Assembly: GCA_017744715.1 (NCBI GenBank)
Contig: JAGIAT010000003.1
Coordinates: 62,001 to 126,000, forward strand
Direction: 5' to 3'
DNA: 64,000 nt
From: Niabella sp.
Lineage (GTDB): Bacteria; Bacteroidota; Bacteroidia; Chitinophagales; Chitinophagaceae
Position numbers and translations under genes: made by a program. Each line of letters opens with the position of its first letter. Position 1 is the stretch's first letter. The notes below the pieces were generated by a model, which did not search any database, had not been told where the DNA came from, and worked only from the letters and a program-made list of their open reading frames with translations. Below, one piece after another: positions 1 to 9,475 of the stretch.

Positions 1-1
1 A

Positions 2-130
2 GGTGTATTAACCATACCCCTGTTAACCAGCATTGGCCATGCCCGTAATGTAACCTTTATCGATGAGCAGGTGATGCAGCAAGCCGCCAAAAGATTAATC
101 ACCATTTCTCAATCCACTTCTCTCGTATAG
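2..130 (+). CDS. C-terminal end of an upstream ebo-cluster gene, probably EboD
   Basis: An open frame enters from the left edge and ends at the TAG at 128-130. The visible 42 residues include GVLTIPLLTSIGHARN and end in QSTSLV. The stop lies 4 bases before the start of the EboE gene, so the two are almost certainly co-transcribed. In ebo clusters the gene before eboE usually encodes a 3-dehydroquinate synthase-like protein (EboD), and the short tail is compatible with that. The assignment rests mainly on gene order, because the catalytic part lies outside the window. Confidence 0.5.
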   Translation, partial: GVLTIPLLTSIGHARNVTFIDEQVMQQAAKRLITISQSTSLV

Positions 131-134
131 TATC

Positions 135-1346
135 ATGATCACCAACTACGGGCATCTTACCTATTGCAGCAATATTCATTCGGGAGAATCCTGGGCAGCG
201 CATTTTGACCAGCTCCGGAAATACGTTCCGGAAATCAAAAAAAAATGCAGCCCCCGCTCCCCGATGGGCATCGGCCTAAGACTGTCGGCCATTGCAGCCC
301 GGGCCCTTTCAAAGAAAAATGAAATCCTGCGGTTTCAAAACTGGCTGAACGAACAAAACGCTTATGTTTTTACCATTAACGGATTTCCTTATGGCGGTTT
401 TCATAAAACCATTGTAAAAGACCAGGTGCATACGCCGGACTGGACCACGGCAAAACGCGTTGTATACACCAGGCAGCTGGCAGATATACTGGCAGCACTG
501 CTGCCGGACAAAATGGAAGGCAGCATTTCCACTTCGCCGTTAAGCTACCGTTACTGGCATAAAAATGAAGCGGCAACAAACAAGGCCGTAGATACCTCCA
601 CACGCAACCTGGTTGCGGTGGTTGAGCATTTAGTAAGGCTGCATCAACAATCCGGGAAAATTATTTCCATCGCTATCGAACCCGAGCCCGACGGCATTTT
701 AACAGACACGGCAACGTTTATCCATTGGTATAAAAATGTGTTACTGAAAACGGGTGCAAAGCAGCTCAGTCAAAAACTGGATGTCCCGCTTTCAAAGGCA
801 ACAGCGCTTTTAAAAAAGCATGTCCGGCTGTGTTATGATATCTGTCATGCAGCGGTTAACTATGAAGTACATGCGAACCAGATCATACAGCTGCAAAGAG
901 CAGGGATCCGAATCGGTAAAATACAGATCAGCGCCGCCTTAAAAGCAAGCTTCACCAAAAAAAAGGCGCAGAACGATCGGCTCCTGGAAGCCATCAATCA
1001 GTTCCTGGAACCAACCTACCTGCACCAGGTGATCAGCCGCAATGATCAGCAGGAGCTTTCGGTATATCCCGACCTGCCGGAAGCGCTGAAAAGCGTTGAA
1101 GCAGCACCGGCCAAAGAATGGCGGATCCATTACCATGTACCCATTTTCACCAAAAAGATTCCTCCTTTATCGACAACACAGGATGATATTGTAACGCTTT
1201 TAACTATTCATAAACAAACACCCCTCACCCAACACCTGGAAATTGAAACATATACCTGGGAGGTGTTACCCACTCCTTTGAAAAAAGACATTGCAGGTTC
1301 CATTACCAGGGAAATGAAATGGGTGATCAAACAACTGAACAAATAG
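135..1346 (+). CDS. eboE: EboE-like metabolite traffic protein (TIM-barrel)
   Basis: A 403-residue protein of the sugar-phosphate isomerase/AP-endonuclease-2 type TIM-barrel superfamily. The opening NYGHLTYCSNIHSGESW and the segments AIEPEPDG (about residue 180), CYDICHAA (about 236) and HYHVP (about 330) carry the Glu, Asp and His expected of metal ligands in this fold. It matches the EboE family in length and N-terminus. Ebo clusters are linked in algae and bacteria to export of complex metabolites towards the periplasm; the reaction of EboE itself is not established. It follows the preceding gene by 4 bases and is followed 2 bases after its stop by the phosphodiesterase gene, so it sits in a tight operon. 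Confidence 0.85.
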   Translation: MITNYGHLTYCSNIHSGESWAAHFDQLRKYVPEIKKKCSPRSPMGIGLRLSAIAARALSKKNEILRFQNWLNEQNAYVFTINGFPYGGFHKTIVKDQVHTPDWTTAKRVVYTRQLADILAALLPDKMEGSISTSPLSYRYWHKNEAATNKAVDTSTRNLVAVVEHLVRLHQQSGKIISIAIEPEPDGILTDTATFIHWYKNVLLKTGAKQLSQKLDVPLSKATALLKKHVRLCYDICHAAVNYEVHANQIIQLQRAGIRIGKIQISAALKASFTKKKAQNDRLLEAINQFLEPTYLHQVISRNDQQELSVYPDLPEALKSVEAAPAKEWRIHYHVPIFTKKIPPLSTTQDDIVTLLTIHKQTPLTQHLEIETYTWEVLPTPLKKDIAGSITREMKWVIKQLNK

Positions 1347-1348
1347 TC

Positions 1349-2713
1349 ATGCAAAAAACGGTTGTCATCAATATTGTAGGATTATCAAAATCGATCCTTC
1401 CTTTAATGCCATTTGTGAACCGCTATGCCGCACAGCACCGGCTGCGCATAATTGAGCCCATGCTGCCGGCCGTTACAACAGCGGTACAAACAACCTACCT
1501 CACCGGCAAATGGCCTTCCGAAACCGGTATTGTAGGAAACGGCTGGTATGACCGCACCGACAGTGAAGTAAAATTCTGGAAACAATCCAACCACCTGGTA
1601 CAGTCAAAAAAAATATGGGAGGCGGCAAAAGAAGCCGATCCCTCTTTTACCTGCAGCAATATGTTCTGGTGGTATAATATGTATTCGTCCGTTGATTACA
1701 GCGCTACACCGCGCCCCAATTATCTTGCAGACGGAAGGAAGATACCCGACTGCTATACCCATCCTGCATCATTGCGGGATACGCTGCAACAGGAGCTGGG
1801 AACATTTCCGCTTTTCCAGTTTTGGGGACCGGGTGCCAATATAAAATCATCTCAGTGGATTGCCAATGCAGCGGTAAAAACCGATCGGCAACATCATCCC
1901 ACATTAACACTGATCTATTTACCGCATTTAGATTACTGCCTGCAAAAGTTTGGGCCAGAGGCGGCCTCCATAAAAAATGAATGCCTCGAAATGGATGGGG
2001 TTGTACAGCAGCTGGTGCGGTATTACGATGAACAAAACACCCGGATCATTTTACTCTCCGAATATGGCATTGCGCCTGTTTCCAACCCTATTCACCTCAA
2101 CCGGATCCTCCGGAGCAAGGGCTACCTGGCAGTGCGGGAAGAACGGGGGCTGGAACTGCTGGACGCGGGCGCCTCAAAAGTCTTCGCCGTAGCCGATCAT
2201 CAGATCGCCCATATTTACATTGCGGATAAGCAACAGATCCCGGAAATTAAAAGCTTATTTGAAAACACCGACGGAATCGCCGGTGTATTGGATAAGGCAG
2301 GTCAGGTTAATGGTCATATTCATCATGAGCGCTCTGGCGACCTGGTATTGATAGCAGCCGGCAATAGCTGGTTCACGTATTATTTCTGGGAAGACGACAA
2401 ACGTGCGCCCGATTACGCACGCTGTGTGGATATACATAAAAAGCCCGGTTACGACCCGGTGGAATTATTTATGACTTCAAAACTACGGGCGGCCTATAAA
2501 CTGCTTAAAAAGAAGCTGGGCATGCGTTATGTAATGGATGTAATTCCGTTGGACGCTTCACTGGTTAAAGGTTCACACGGAAGCCCTTTTGTTGAAGACG
2601 ATTACAAACCGGTGCTCATTACAAAGAACGGTACTGCAACACAGCAGGTACGGGCTACCGAGGTACGGGCTACCGATATCTATGATATCATCTGGCAGCA
2701 CCTCTGCTCCTGA
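1349..2713 (+). CDS. Alkaline phosphatase superfamily phosphodiesterase of the ebo cluster
   Basis: A nucleotide pyrophosphatase/phosphodiesterase-like protein of about 454 residues. PAVTTAVQTTYLTG near residue 45 carries the catalytic-Thr type motif, YLPHLDYCLQ supplies Asp/His metal ligands, LLSEYG stands where SDHG is usual, and GSHGS near the C-terminus gives another His. An upstream ATG at 1319 is in frame but would overlap eboE by 28 bases. The ATG at 1349, two bases after the eboE stop, gives a protein starting MQKTVVINIVG with the first beta strand and is preferred. Such a gene commonly ends ebo operons in Bacteroidota. No signal peptide is visible, so it is probably cytoplasmic. The substrate is unknown. 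Confidence 0.8.
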   Translation: MQKTVVINIVGLSKSILPLMPFVNRYAAQHRLRIIEPMLPAVTTAVQTTYLTGKWPSETGIVGNGWYDRTDSEVKFWKQSNHLVQSKKIWEAAKEADPSFTCSNMFWWYNMYSSVDYSATPRPNYLADGRKIPDCYTHPASLRDTLQQELGTFPLFQFWGPGANIKSSQWIANAAVKTDRQHHPTLTLIYLPHLDYCLQKFGPEAASIKNECLEMDGVVQQLVRYYDEQNTRIILLSEYGIAPVSNPIHLNRILRSKGYLAVREERGLELLDAGASKVFAVADHQIAHIYIADKQQIPEIKSLFENTDGIAGVLDKAGQVNGHIHHERSGDLVLIAAGNSWFTYYFWEDDKRAPDYARCVDIHKKPGYDPVELFMTSKLRAAYKLLKKKLGMRYVMDVIPLDASLVKGSHGSPFVEDDYKPVLITKNGTATQQVRATEVRATDIYDIIWQHLCS

Positions 2714-2715
2714 CA

Positions 2716-3099
2716 TTAGCCCTGCTTTGCCGCCCAGTAGGGGCAATACCCATCGGGGGAAATGGGTCCGCGCAATAACTGGCAGCCACCATATTTTTTG
2801 TCCGCTCCTTCCGGCTGCAGGTACAGCGCACAATTCTCACACCGGTTTTCTTCCATTGGTGTTTTTTCTACGTAGCCCAGGTTTTTCCGTTTGTCAAAAT
2901 CTTCCTGCGTCATTTGAGAGCTGTCGATAATAGCGGAATGCTGCGCTTCGGGTGCGGCGGCCGGCTTATCGGTCTTTTCGGCTGCAGGCTTTTCTTTTGC
3001 CGGCTCATTGCCGCCACAGCCCTGCAACAATACGGTACCGAAAGCCGCGGTAGTTGCCGAAAAAAATATTCCCTTCAAAAATTTACGTCGGTCTTGCAT
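2716..3099 (-). CDS. High-potential iron-sulfur protein (HiPIP), Tat-exported
   Basis: A 127-residue small electron carrier. The N-terminus DRRKFLKG is a twin-arginine motif, followed by a hydrophobic stretch and LLQGC, so Cys28 may be a lipidation site. After a Pro/Ala/Lys-rich linker (about 30-52) the C-terminal domain has Cys87, Cys90, Cys106 and Cys119 (C-x2-C-x15-C-x12-C) with GYCPYW at the end, the cluster-binding pattern of HiPIPs. It would carry a 4Fe-4S cluster at the periplasmic face of a membrane. It lies 7 bases after a propeller protein on the same strand and is the last gene of a three-gene exported set, which suggests it accepts electrons from that system. It converges with the ebo operon, leaving only 2 bases between stops. 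Confidence 0.9.
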   Translation of the reverse strand: MQDRRKFLKGIFFSATTAAFGTVLLQGCGGNEPAKEKPAAEKTDKPAAAPEAQHSAIIDSSQMTQEDFDKRKNLGYVEKTPMEENRCENCALYLQPEGADKKYGGCQLLRGPISPDGYCPYWAAKQG

Positions 3100-3106
3100 A
3101 AAACGT

Positions 3107-4999
3107 TTAGTTTAATTGATAACTACACAAATGAGAGTCACTTATAAAATATATTTTATTCTTGTAACAGGCGCCGCCGGCTTCAATCTTCACCGGGGAT
3201 GTTACTACGGTCTCCAGTTTAAAGGATGACCGGTTCACCTTTAAAATACCTTTCCTGCAAATCAGGTAACAATCGCCGGTGGAAGGATTTTTTACAAAGA
3301 CCCGCGGAGATTGTACGGTTACCACGGGCCCTATGGCATCCGGTATGGCTTCCTTATAAACAATGCTCCGCTTTACTGGATCGAATACAAAGAACAGTTT
3401 ACTATCCGCAATCCCAAAAACATACTTACCTGCCTTATACAGATCGCTGTAAGTTTGCGTGCCGGGTAATACATGTTCCTGCCAAAGCGGTTTCAGCTTT
3501 TTTGCGTCGAAAAGATACAATACCGCTTCCTTTGCTTTCTTTAAGCCGCCGGTACCCGGGGCCGTTGTAGTACCGGCAAGTACCCGGGTATCATCCAACG
3601 CCGCCATGCTCATTGTAGACTGATCGGGGATCAGCAATGTATCACTCAGGGTTTGCATCTTTCCGTCCTTTTCGTTATAAATCAACATCCCGCCACCGGT
3701 ATAGCCATATTCCGGTGTGCCGGTTAATAAAACCCTGCCCAACTGATCCATCACCAGCACCCGGTGCGGCCGGTGCACATGCTGTTTATCGGCCCCTAAC
3801 ACTACGGGGTTCGTTGCCCCTGCCTTATCGCTTACCGGTTGGTCTGCGCGGTACCGCACCAGTGCTCCATAGGGATAAGCGGCAAAATAAATATGGTTTT
3901 TAAATGCCACCGAAGCATTGAACTGCCCGTAGGCATTGTAATTTTTAAATGCACGGGTAGCCGGATCAAATTCAAAAAAACGCATCGGAAAGGTGGTACC
4001 GCCAATCAGCTTTCCTGTTGAAGCCAGGTCTACCGCCATCACAAGGCTGCCTTCACTGGTATAGGTAAAATTTACTTTCTTTTCGCCTGTATGATTTTTA
4101 ATCACCAGCTCCCGAAGACGAAAATCCATCGTTTGAATCATTGATCCATCCGGGAATTTTTTATGAAACAATACCTGCGAGCCGGCGATGGAGGGCTTTG
4201 CATTCACCACTTTAAATGCTTCCGTAGTAAACGTTGCCGCACCTTTAAAGAGTTTGATGCATTTGCCCGCGTCCTCGATCGATGCGGATCCGTACACGTT
4301 GCCATCCTGCGCCCGGTACAACGAAGGCCATCCTTTCAACCGTTGCTTTCCGGTGAGCAGTTTCCGTGTTTCTTTTGTTTTGGCGTTAAATGCGATAAGC
4401 TGGGTTTCGGTAGAGCCCACCCCTACATATACCCAGCCTGCCGCATCTGCAGCAATGGCCCGCGGGTATTGCATCCAGGGTTCCTTGTTTATAAAACCAT
4501 GATCCACCAACTGCCGGGTTCCGGGGTCAAAAGAAACCAGTCCGCAATTAGGATAGGTGGCTGCCCATATCACCCCGTTATCATCCTCCGTAAAGGCCAT
4601 GGCCGTAAGATCAAAGGCCTTTTGCGAAAAAGTAAACGCATTTTTCACCGGGTCAAATTCTGCAAAATTGCGATTGAAATAACCATAAAACTTATTACGG
4701 GAAGACAACATAGAGGCATACGGAGCATCGCCGGGAGGAAATGGAAGATCAAACTGGCGGGTAGCACCCGAAGCGGCATCAACAGACAATAAACTATATC
4801 CGCCCCTGTGATCAAACAACCAGGCCAACACCACATTTTTTCCGTCGGCACCGGTAGTCGCTACCACGCCCCGGTCGTTGCTTTCAGGACAGGCCACGCC
4901 ATAATCATAAAAACCATTTCCCAGGTCCTGCGCCATGCCGGCATACGTACCTGAAAGGGCGGCAAGAAGAAAACAAAAAAACCGAAGCCGTCTGTACAT
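3107..4999 (-). CDS. Secreted beta-propeller-like protein of unknown function
   Basis: A 630-residue protein with a signal peptide (about residues 1-23, ending near GMAQD). The rest is a series of about 40-60-residue blade-like segments such as GVIWAATYPNCGLVSFDPGTR, GWVYVGVGSTETQLIAFN and NHIYFAAYPYGALVRY, each pairing a D/N-G turn with a following 'F D/N' strand, typical of propellers of the SMP-30/PQQ/WD-like class. I see no enzyme signature and no haem motif. It lies between a dehydrogenase-type propeller lipoprotein upstream and a HiPIP 7 bases downstream, so the three probably form one transcription unit. A role in periplasmic redox chemistry is inference from neighbours only. Confidence 0.75.
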   Translation of the reverse strand: MYRRLRFFCFLLAALSGTYAGMAQDLGNGFYDYGVACPESNDRGVVATTGADGKNVVLAWLFDHRGGYSLLSVDAASGATRQFDLPFPPGDAPYASMLSSRNKFYGYFNRNFAEFDPVKNAFTFSQKAFDLTAMAFTEDDNGVIWAATYPNCGLVSFDPGTRQLVDHGFINKEPWMQYPRAIAADAAGWVYVGVGSTETQLIAFNAKTKETRKLLTGKQRLKGWPSLYRAQDGNVYGSASIEDAGKCIKLFKGAATFTTEAFKVVNAKPSIAGSQVLFHKKFPDGSMIQTMDFRLRELVIKNHTGEKKVNFTYTSEGSLVMAVDLASTGKLIGGTTFPMRFFEFDPATRAFKNYNAYGQFNASVAFKNHIYFAAYPYGALVRYRADQPVSDKAGATNPVVLGADKQHVHRPHRVLVMDQLGRVLLTGTPEYGYTGGGMLIYNEKDGKMQTLSDTLLIPDQSTMSMAALDDTRVLAGTTTAPGTGGLKKAKEAVLYLFDAKKLKPLWQEHVLPGTQTYSDLYKAGKYVFGIADSKLFFVFDPVKRSIVYKEAIPDAIGPVVTVQSPRVFVKNPSTGDCYLICRKGILKVNRSSFKLETVVTSPVKIEAGGACYKNKIYFISDSHLCSYQLN

Positions 5000-5226
5000 T
5001 TTTAATGAATTAAAATCAATAAGGTCCTAACGATCACATTTATGGCATAACGGCGCTGATCGCTGTCATCCGGGTAGCCGGGCACTCTTTTAAGCGGCCG
5101 GGCACCCTGCATCGCATACATAAGTACATCCGCTGTTTACACCGGGTATGCAAACAACTCCAATAACCATCAGGTACACAGGGCGGCAGGAACGTTTTGC
5201 CGGCCCTATGCAAAAGCAGATACTAC

Positions 5227-7392
5227 CTATTTCTTCTCCTGTTTTATCTTCACATATTTGGCGGCGGTATCAGCAATATCCTTTGCCGGACTGGCTTTTA
5301 ATTTTTCAATTTCCGCCAGGGTTGCCGGGCTTATTTTTATTTTACCGGTGCTATATACTTTGCCCAATCCTTTTATAACCGCATATTTCCAGCCCGGGTT
5401 ACCAGCCAATGGTGCTGTATCCATTTGTTTCAGAAGGGTGCTTACTTCCGAAGCGTTATTGCGCGCAGCAATGATGCTTGCATAATCTTCCACCAGCGCA
5501 CCTTTGTTGGCAGCAAAGTCATTAAAAAACGTTTTACGGTCGATCAACGATTTAAAGAATCCGGTAGTGCTGCCTTCGGTGCTGCTCAATATGGCCGTTT
5601 TATACCATGGGTTACTTCCGGCATATTTCTCGGCTACCTGCAGCAGCACATCCTTCACCAGCTGTTTGTTTTTGGAATTGCCGATACTCAGCGTGGCCTG
5701 CAGCGAAACCCGCGTGGAAGGATCGTTCAATGCGATCTGGCCGATTTGCTGAGCCAGCTCCGGATAGCGTTCGGCCAGTATCAGGCCATGCTCGCGCACA
5801 CCCGGCACCGCATCTGCCAGTGCGGTTTTCACGGCCGCCACATCCAACGCATTCAATCCATCCAAAGTATATATGGCATGTAACCGCTCTAAAGGATTGC
5901 CGGTCGTTTTAACCAGCTGCTTTAAGGTGTCTACCACGGTTTTATCCTGCTTTGCAATCAGCAGGCGTTGCGCCTGCAAACGGTACCATTGGTTTCCATT
6001 GCCCAGGTAGGGTAACAACTGGGCCGCCGTCATCGTTGATAATTTGGGATAGTCGGTAACCGCTTTCTTCCCTTTGGGAACGATCCGGTAAATCCGGCCC
6101 ATATCGCTGCCGCGCATGAAATCCATATCCTTTTTAAGACTGTCGGGGATAGACATGGGGGTTTCGATATGCTGCCGGTAATAATCGATCACATATAAAT
6201 ACCCGTCGGGTCCAACGGTAAAACCAACCGGCCGGAACCAGGAATCGGTGGTTGCCAGGAACTCTTTGTCTTTCTCACTTGCGGCCCGCATGGCGGTATA
6301 TACAGCGCTCTGCAGATCCAGGTTCATGACATCACGGTGCACCAGGCTTCCGGCAACATCACCGGTAAACACATTTCCATAAAATTCTTTAGGGAACGCA
6401 TCGGCATCATATACCGTTCCACCGGAAGAACCGGTAAAATGATCCCGGGCATATTCGATCTGTTTCGATCCCTGCTTTTTGAAGTTTGCATTCCGCGCAT
6501 CCGTACGCGCCTGGCGCCAGTAAGGCGTTTCGGTTCGCTGGTACATGATGGGATCGTGATCGGAAATATTAACGATCGCCCTTGGATTTTTTAAATATTC
6601 GATCCGGTGGGTATATCTCCAGGGAATTACAGACTCCTGTATATGAATGGAATTTTCGGTGAAGAAACGATGTCCCCAGTCATTAATGGTTTGCCCAAAT
6701 TGTCCGGGGCCTGTTTCCTGCTCAAATTTTTTCTGATCCAGCCGGAACCTGAAATCGGCGCCCTGCATATTAATGGGCGACACATTCGGCTCGTCAGGAG
6801 CACTTACTTCACCCGCCTGTCCCCGGTTATTGGCATAGATCCAGTTGTCTACCGAATAACGCAGGCTGGTGATCTGTGCTTCTGAATTGGCCTTATAGAA
6901 GCCGGTATACAATACTTCTTTTATATCGGCCTTATAATCGTTATTGGTATCTTTCAAAAACAGGATATCAGGTGCAGCCGTTACAATCAATCCGCCGTTC
7001 CAGGGCAATATGCTGGTAGCTTCCGAAAGTTTATCCGCAAATACGATGGACGAATCAATCCGGCCATCCTTATTCAGATCCAGCAGCGCCCGGATATTCC
7101 CTTTTTCTTCTCCGGGTTTGGGAGGAAAAGGATAATCGTACATACCCACTGCATAAGCCACACCGTTTTCATCAAAAGCCAGGTCTACCGGATCCGTAAT
7201 ATAAGGTTCCGCGGCAAAAACCTGTATCTCAAAATTGGGATCCAGCTCAAACTTTTTCAACGCCTCTTCAGCAGTCAGTGGTTCAGCGTAAAGCGGCTTC
7301 TGAGCCTGCTTTCCATCCTTATTAACGCAGGAAAAAAATGCAAGCAAGCAAAGAGCGCCTACGACTGATAATAAACTAAACTTCCTTTTCAT
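5227..7392 (-). CDS. Dehydrogenase-type propeller lipoprotein with C-terminal HEAT-like repeats
   Basis: A 721-residue protein starting with a lipoprotein signal (LLAFFSC, Cys22). The body (about 40-430) has the layout of the putative membrane-bound dehydrogenase N-terminal domain of the PVC-type family: DPVDLAFDENGVAYAVGMYDY, the Asp-rich loops DLNKDGRID and DTNNDYKAD, and DNWIYANNRGQ. Residues about 450-700 are short alpha-helical repeats (RLQAQRLLIAK, RLHAIYTLDGL, VREHGLILAERYPEL), probably HEAT-like. Relatives often end in a cytochrome c domain. Here I find no CxxCH, and the only cysteines are in the signal region. The separate HiPIP gene downstream could take the electron-carrier role. 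It is the first gene of the minus-strand set, with 227 bases before the next. Substrate unknown. Confidence 0.8.
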   Translation of the reverse strand: MKRKFSLLSVVGALCLLAFFSCVNKDGKQAQKPLYAEPLTAEEALKKFELDPNFEIQVFAAEPYITDPVDLAFDENGVAYAVGMYDYPFPPKPGEEKGNIRALLDLNKDGRIDSSIVFADKLSEATSILPWNGGLIVTAAPDILFLKDTNNDYKADIKEVLYTGFYKANSEAQITSLRYSVDNWIYANNRGQAGEVSAPDEPNVSPINMQGADFRFRLDQKKFEQETGPGQFGQTINDWGHRFFTENSIHIQESVIPWRYTHRIEYLKNPRAIVNISDHDPIMYQRTETPYWRQARTDARNANFKKQGSKQIEYARDHFTGSSGGTVYDADAFPKEFYGNVFTGDVAGSLVHRDVMNLDLQSAVYTAMRAASEKDKEFLATTDSWFRPVGFTVGPDGYLYVIDYYRQHIETPMSIPDSLKKDMDFMRGSDMGRIYRIVPKGKKAVTDYPKLSTMTAAQLLPYLGNGNQWYRLQAQRLLIAKQDKTVVDTLKQLVKTTGNPLERLHAIYTLDGLNALDVAAVKTALADAVPGVREHGLILAERYPELAQQIGQIALNDPSTRVSLQATLSIGNSKNKQLVKDVLLQVAEKYAGSNPWYKTAILSSTEGSTTGFFKSLIDRKTFFNDFAANKGALVEDYASIIAARNNASEVSTLLKQMDTAPLAGNPGWKYAVIKGLGKVYSTGKIKISPATLAEIEKLKASPAKDIADTAAKYVKIKQEKK

Positions 7393-7959
7393 AAATCATT
7401 AGATTGATTATAATTTTTAAACAAGACGGGCTACACACCGCTTCCTTTTCCTTACTTCTTAAAATCATATACGGTTTTTCCGGCACCCGATGCTTCCGTA
7501 CAGATTCAAAGTTGCACGGCATGGGCGGAAGAACAGGACTTCAGCGGTGCTATTGGCAATCATTCTTTCTTGCAGTATTTTTAGCCCTTTACTAAATGAT
7601 ACGCAATATAGATGCAAACAGCAGAAAAAACAATTATTTTGCGGATTTTTTGCGGATTTTTATTTTATTTTACGCAAACAAACCGATTAAATAAACTCCA
7701 ATTACGATAAATACATCAACACAAATAACGTTAATCATCTAAAAATCACAATTTTAAACTACACATCCATAAACCGCATTAAAAAGCGAAGTTTTGCGGT
7801 TTTTAATACGAAAGCGACCGGGTGCACTTAACGGATCCTGGTGCTAAACCGGCCACCGGATGCACTATTGCGGGCAGCAACCCTAAACGGTTGGTACGCC
7901 CCGGGTCTGTAGCTTTATTGCAAAACATAATCTTTTCATTCTTAAAAATACGCAGCATA
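7393..7959. promoter_or_regulatory. Divergent intergenic region with a stem-loop
   Basis: This 567-base AT-rich region separates the minus-strand propeller lipoprotein from the plus-strand kinase and should hold both promoters. I see no convincing gene. A direct repeat of GCGGATTTTT lies at about 7637-7660. An 8-bp stem, AAACCGCA at 7771-7778 pairing with TGCGGTTT at 7795-7802 and followed by T residues, looks like an intrinsic terminator or attenuator reading towards the kinase about 160 bases downstream. No exact TAnnTTTG box was found at a sensible distance from either start. Confidence 0.4.
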
Positions 7960-8808
7960 ATGATCCTCATCGCAGACGGCGGTGCCACAAGAACTTCCTG
8001 GTGCTTTATTAATGGCCAATCGGTTTATCACTTTGAAACGGAAGGATATCACCCCTTCTTTGTAGATGCCGGGTACATAGCCCGATCCTTACAAAAAGCA
8101 TTGCCGGATACCCTGGCCCGGCATTGCAACGATATTAAAGAAGTCTGTTTTTACAGTGCGGGCTCCGGCTATTCGAAGGAAGCCGATGCGGTTTTGGAAC
8201 AGGGCATCAAGGCTGTATTCCGGAATGCCGGCATCCGGCTTGAAACGGATTTGCTGGCGGCAGCCCGGGCCCTGCTGCAAAATGAAGCCGGCTTTGCCGC
8301 CATATTGGGAACGGGCAGCAACAGCGGGTTGTACAACGGTACCCATATTACCCATAATATAGAATCCGGCGGATTTCTATTGGGTGATGAAGGAAGCGGT
8401 TCTTATCTCGGGAAAATGGTTATTGCGGGGTATATCCGGGGAGCGATGCCGGCGGAGCTTAAAAATATCTTTGAAAACCGGTACCGGCTTACACCCGATG
8501 AGCTGATCAACGAAGTTTATACTTCAAAAACACCCAACCGGTATTGTGCGGGGTTTGCGGCGTTTGCCGGTGACCATATCCAGGATCCTTATTGCCGGGA
8601 ACTGGCCATTATCAATTTCGATGATTTCTTTAAAAAGATCATTACCCGGTATCCGGATTACCAGCGTTATTCCATTAACGCGGTAGGATCGGTGGGCTTT
8701 CATCTGAAAGCTGTTTTTACCGAGGTTGCGGCAACGCATGGCGTACGGGTAGGCCATCTGTTTCCTTCCGCTATCGAGGGACTGGCCCGGTATCACCAGG
8801 AGGCCTGA
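7960..8808 (+). CDS. BadF/BadG/BcrA/BcrD-type ATPase, N-acetylglucosamine kinase-like
   Basis: A 282-residue actin-fold ATPase. The N-terminal phosphate-1 motif MILIADGGATRTSW is followed by CFYSAGSG, the phosphate-2 motif AILGTGSNSG (about residue 110), SGGFLLGDEGSGSYLG (about 130) and an adenosine-type motif NAVGSVGFH near the C-terminus. This layout is that of bacterial N-acetylglucosamine kinase-like proteins, which phosphorylate amino sugars in peptidoglycan or chitin recycling. An in-frame ATG at 7822 would add 46 non-homologous residues. The ATG at 7960 places the ATPase motif at the very N-terminus and is preferred. It is monocistronic, with a strong terminator 45 bases after the stop. 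The exact sugar is not determined. Confidence 0.85.
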   Translation: MILIADGGATRTSWCFINGQSVYHFETEGYHPFFVDAGYIARSLQKALPDTLARHCNDIKEVCFYSAGSGYSKEADAVLEQGIKAVFRNAGIRLETDLLAAARALLQNEAGFAAILGTGSNSGLYNGTHITHNIESGGFLLGDEGSGSYLGKMVIAGYIRGAMPAELKNIFENRYRLTPDELINEVYTSKTPNRYCAGFAAFAGDHIQDPYCRELAIINFDDFFKKIITRYPDYQRYSINAVGSVGFHLKAVFTEVAATHGVRVGHLFPSAIEGLARYHQEA

Positions 8809-8852
8809 CGCCGGTATTGCAGGGGCTCGCTGGGTAAAAACCCGACTATTTT

Positions 8853-8898
8853 AAGGCCCCGTACGGGAGCACGCTGCGCTAAAACCAGCCGGGGCCTT
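8853..8898. terminator. Bidirectional rho-independent terminator
   Basis: A 9-bp stem AAGGCCCCG (8853-8861) pairs with CGGGGCCTT (8890-8898) around a 28-base loop, followed by TT on the plus strand; the A residues at the other flank give a shorter U tract on the minus strand. It lies between the convergent kinase and msrB genes and could stop both. Confidence 0.7.
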
Positions 8899-8944
8899 TT
8901 CATGCTATTGCGCCGGAACCCGCACCAGGCCGGCCTGCACCATT

Positions 8945-9451
8945 TCATTTATCCGGTTCAAAATCCAGCGAAACCGCATTCATACAATACCGTTTGTGCG
9001 TTGGCGGCGGGCCGTCATCAAAAATATGTCCCAGGTGCGACCGGCAGCGTGCGCATTGCACCTCCGTACGCTGCATACCATACGACCGGTCTTCCCGGTA
9101 ATACACGCTGTTGGGTCGTGCTGCTTCAAAAAAACTGGGCCAGCCACAGGTGCTGGCAAACTTGGCATCCGACCTGAAGAGTTTATTCCCGCATACCGCG
9201 CAATAATAGGTCCCCTTGGTTGTACTGTTCCAGTATTTACCGGTAAACGCAGGTTCGGTAGCCTGCTCCCTTGCCACGGCATACAGCGTTCCGGGGAGGA
9301 TCTTTTTCCACTCCCTGTTGCTTATATGAAGCGGGCTGGTATCGGTTCTGGAATAATAAGGATTTTTCAGTGGCCGGCCGGCGCCGGATTGTGCATGGCA
9401 ACTACAGCAGATCACTGTCATAAAAAGTAACTCTATCAATATCGTTTTCAT
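8945..9451 (-). CDS. msrB: Peptide-methionine (R)-S-oxide reductase MsrB, exported
   Basis: A 168-residue protein that reduces methionine-R-sulfoxide in proteins. The N-terminal region MKTILIELLFMTVICCSCHAQ is a signal peptide, probably of lipoprotein type (CCSC). The domain has both zinc CxxC pairs (CAVC and CARC), the CGWPSFFEA loop, SHLGHIFDDGPPPTHKRYC with the catalytic Cys, and MNAVSLDFEP at the end. It is complete. It is the last gene of a run with MsrA 24 bases upstream, so both stereoisomers of methionine sulfoxide can be repaired in the envelope. Transcription ends at the 8853-8898 stem. Confidence 0.95.
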   Translation of the reverse strand: MKTILIELLFMTVICCSCHAQSGAGRPLKNPYYSRTDTSPLHISNREWKKILPGTLYAVAREQATEPAFTGKYWNSTTKGTYYCAVCGNKLFRSDAKFASTCGWPSFFEAARPNSVYYREDRSYGMQRTEVQCARCRSHLGHIFDDGPPPTHKRYCMNAVSLDFEPDK

Positions 9452-9475
9452 ATACCTTTTTTTTACAATGGCGCA

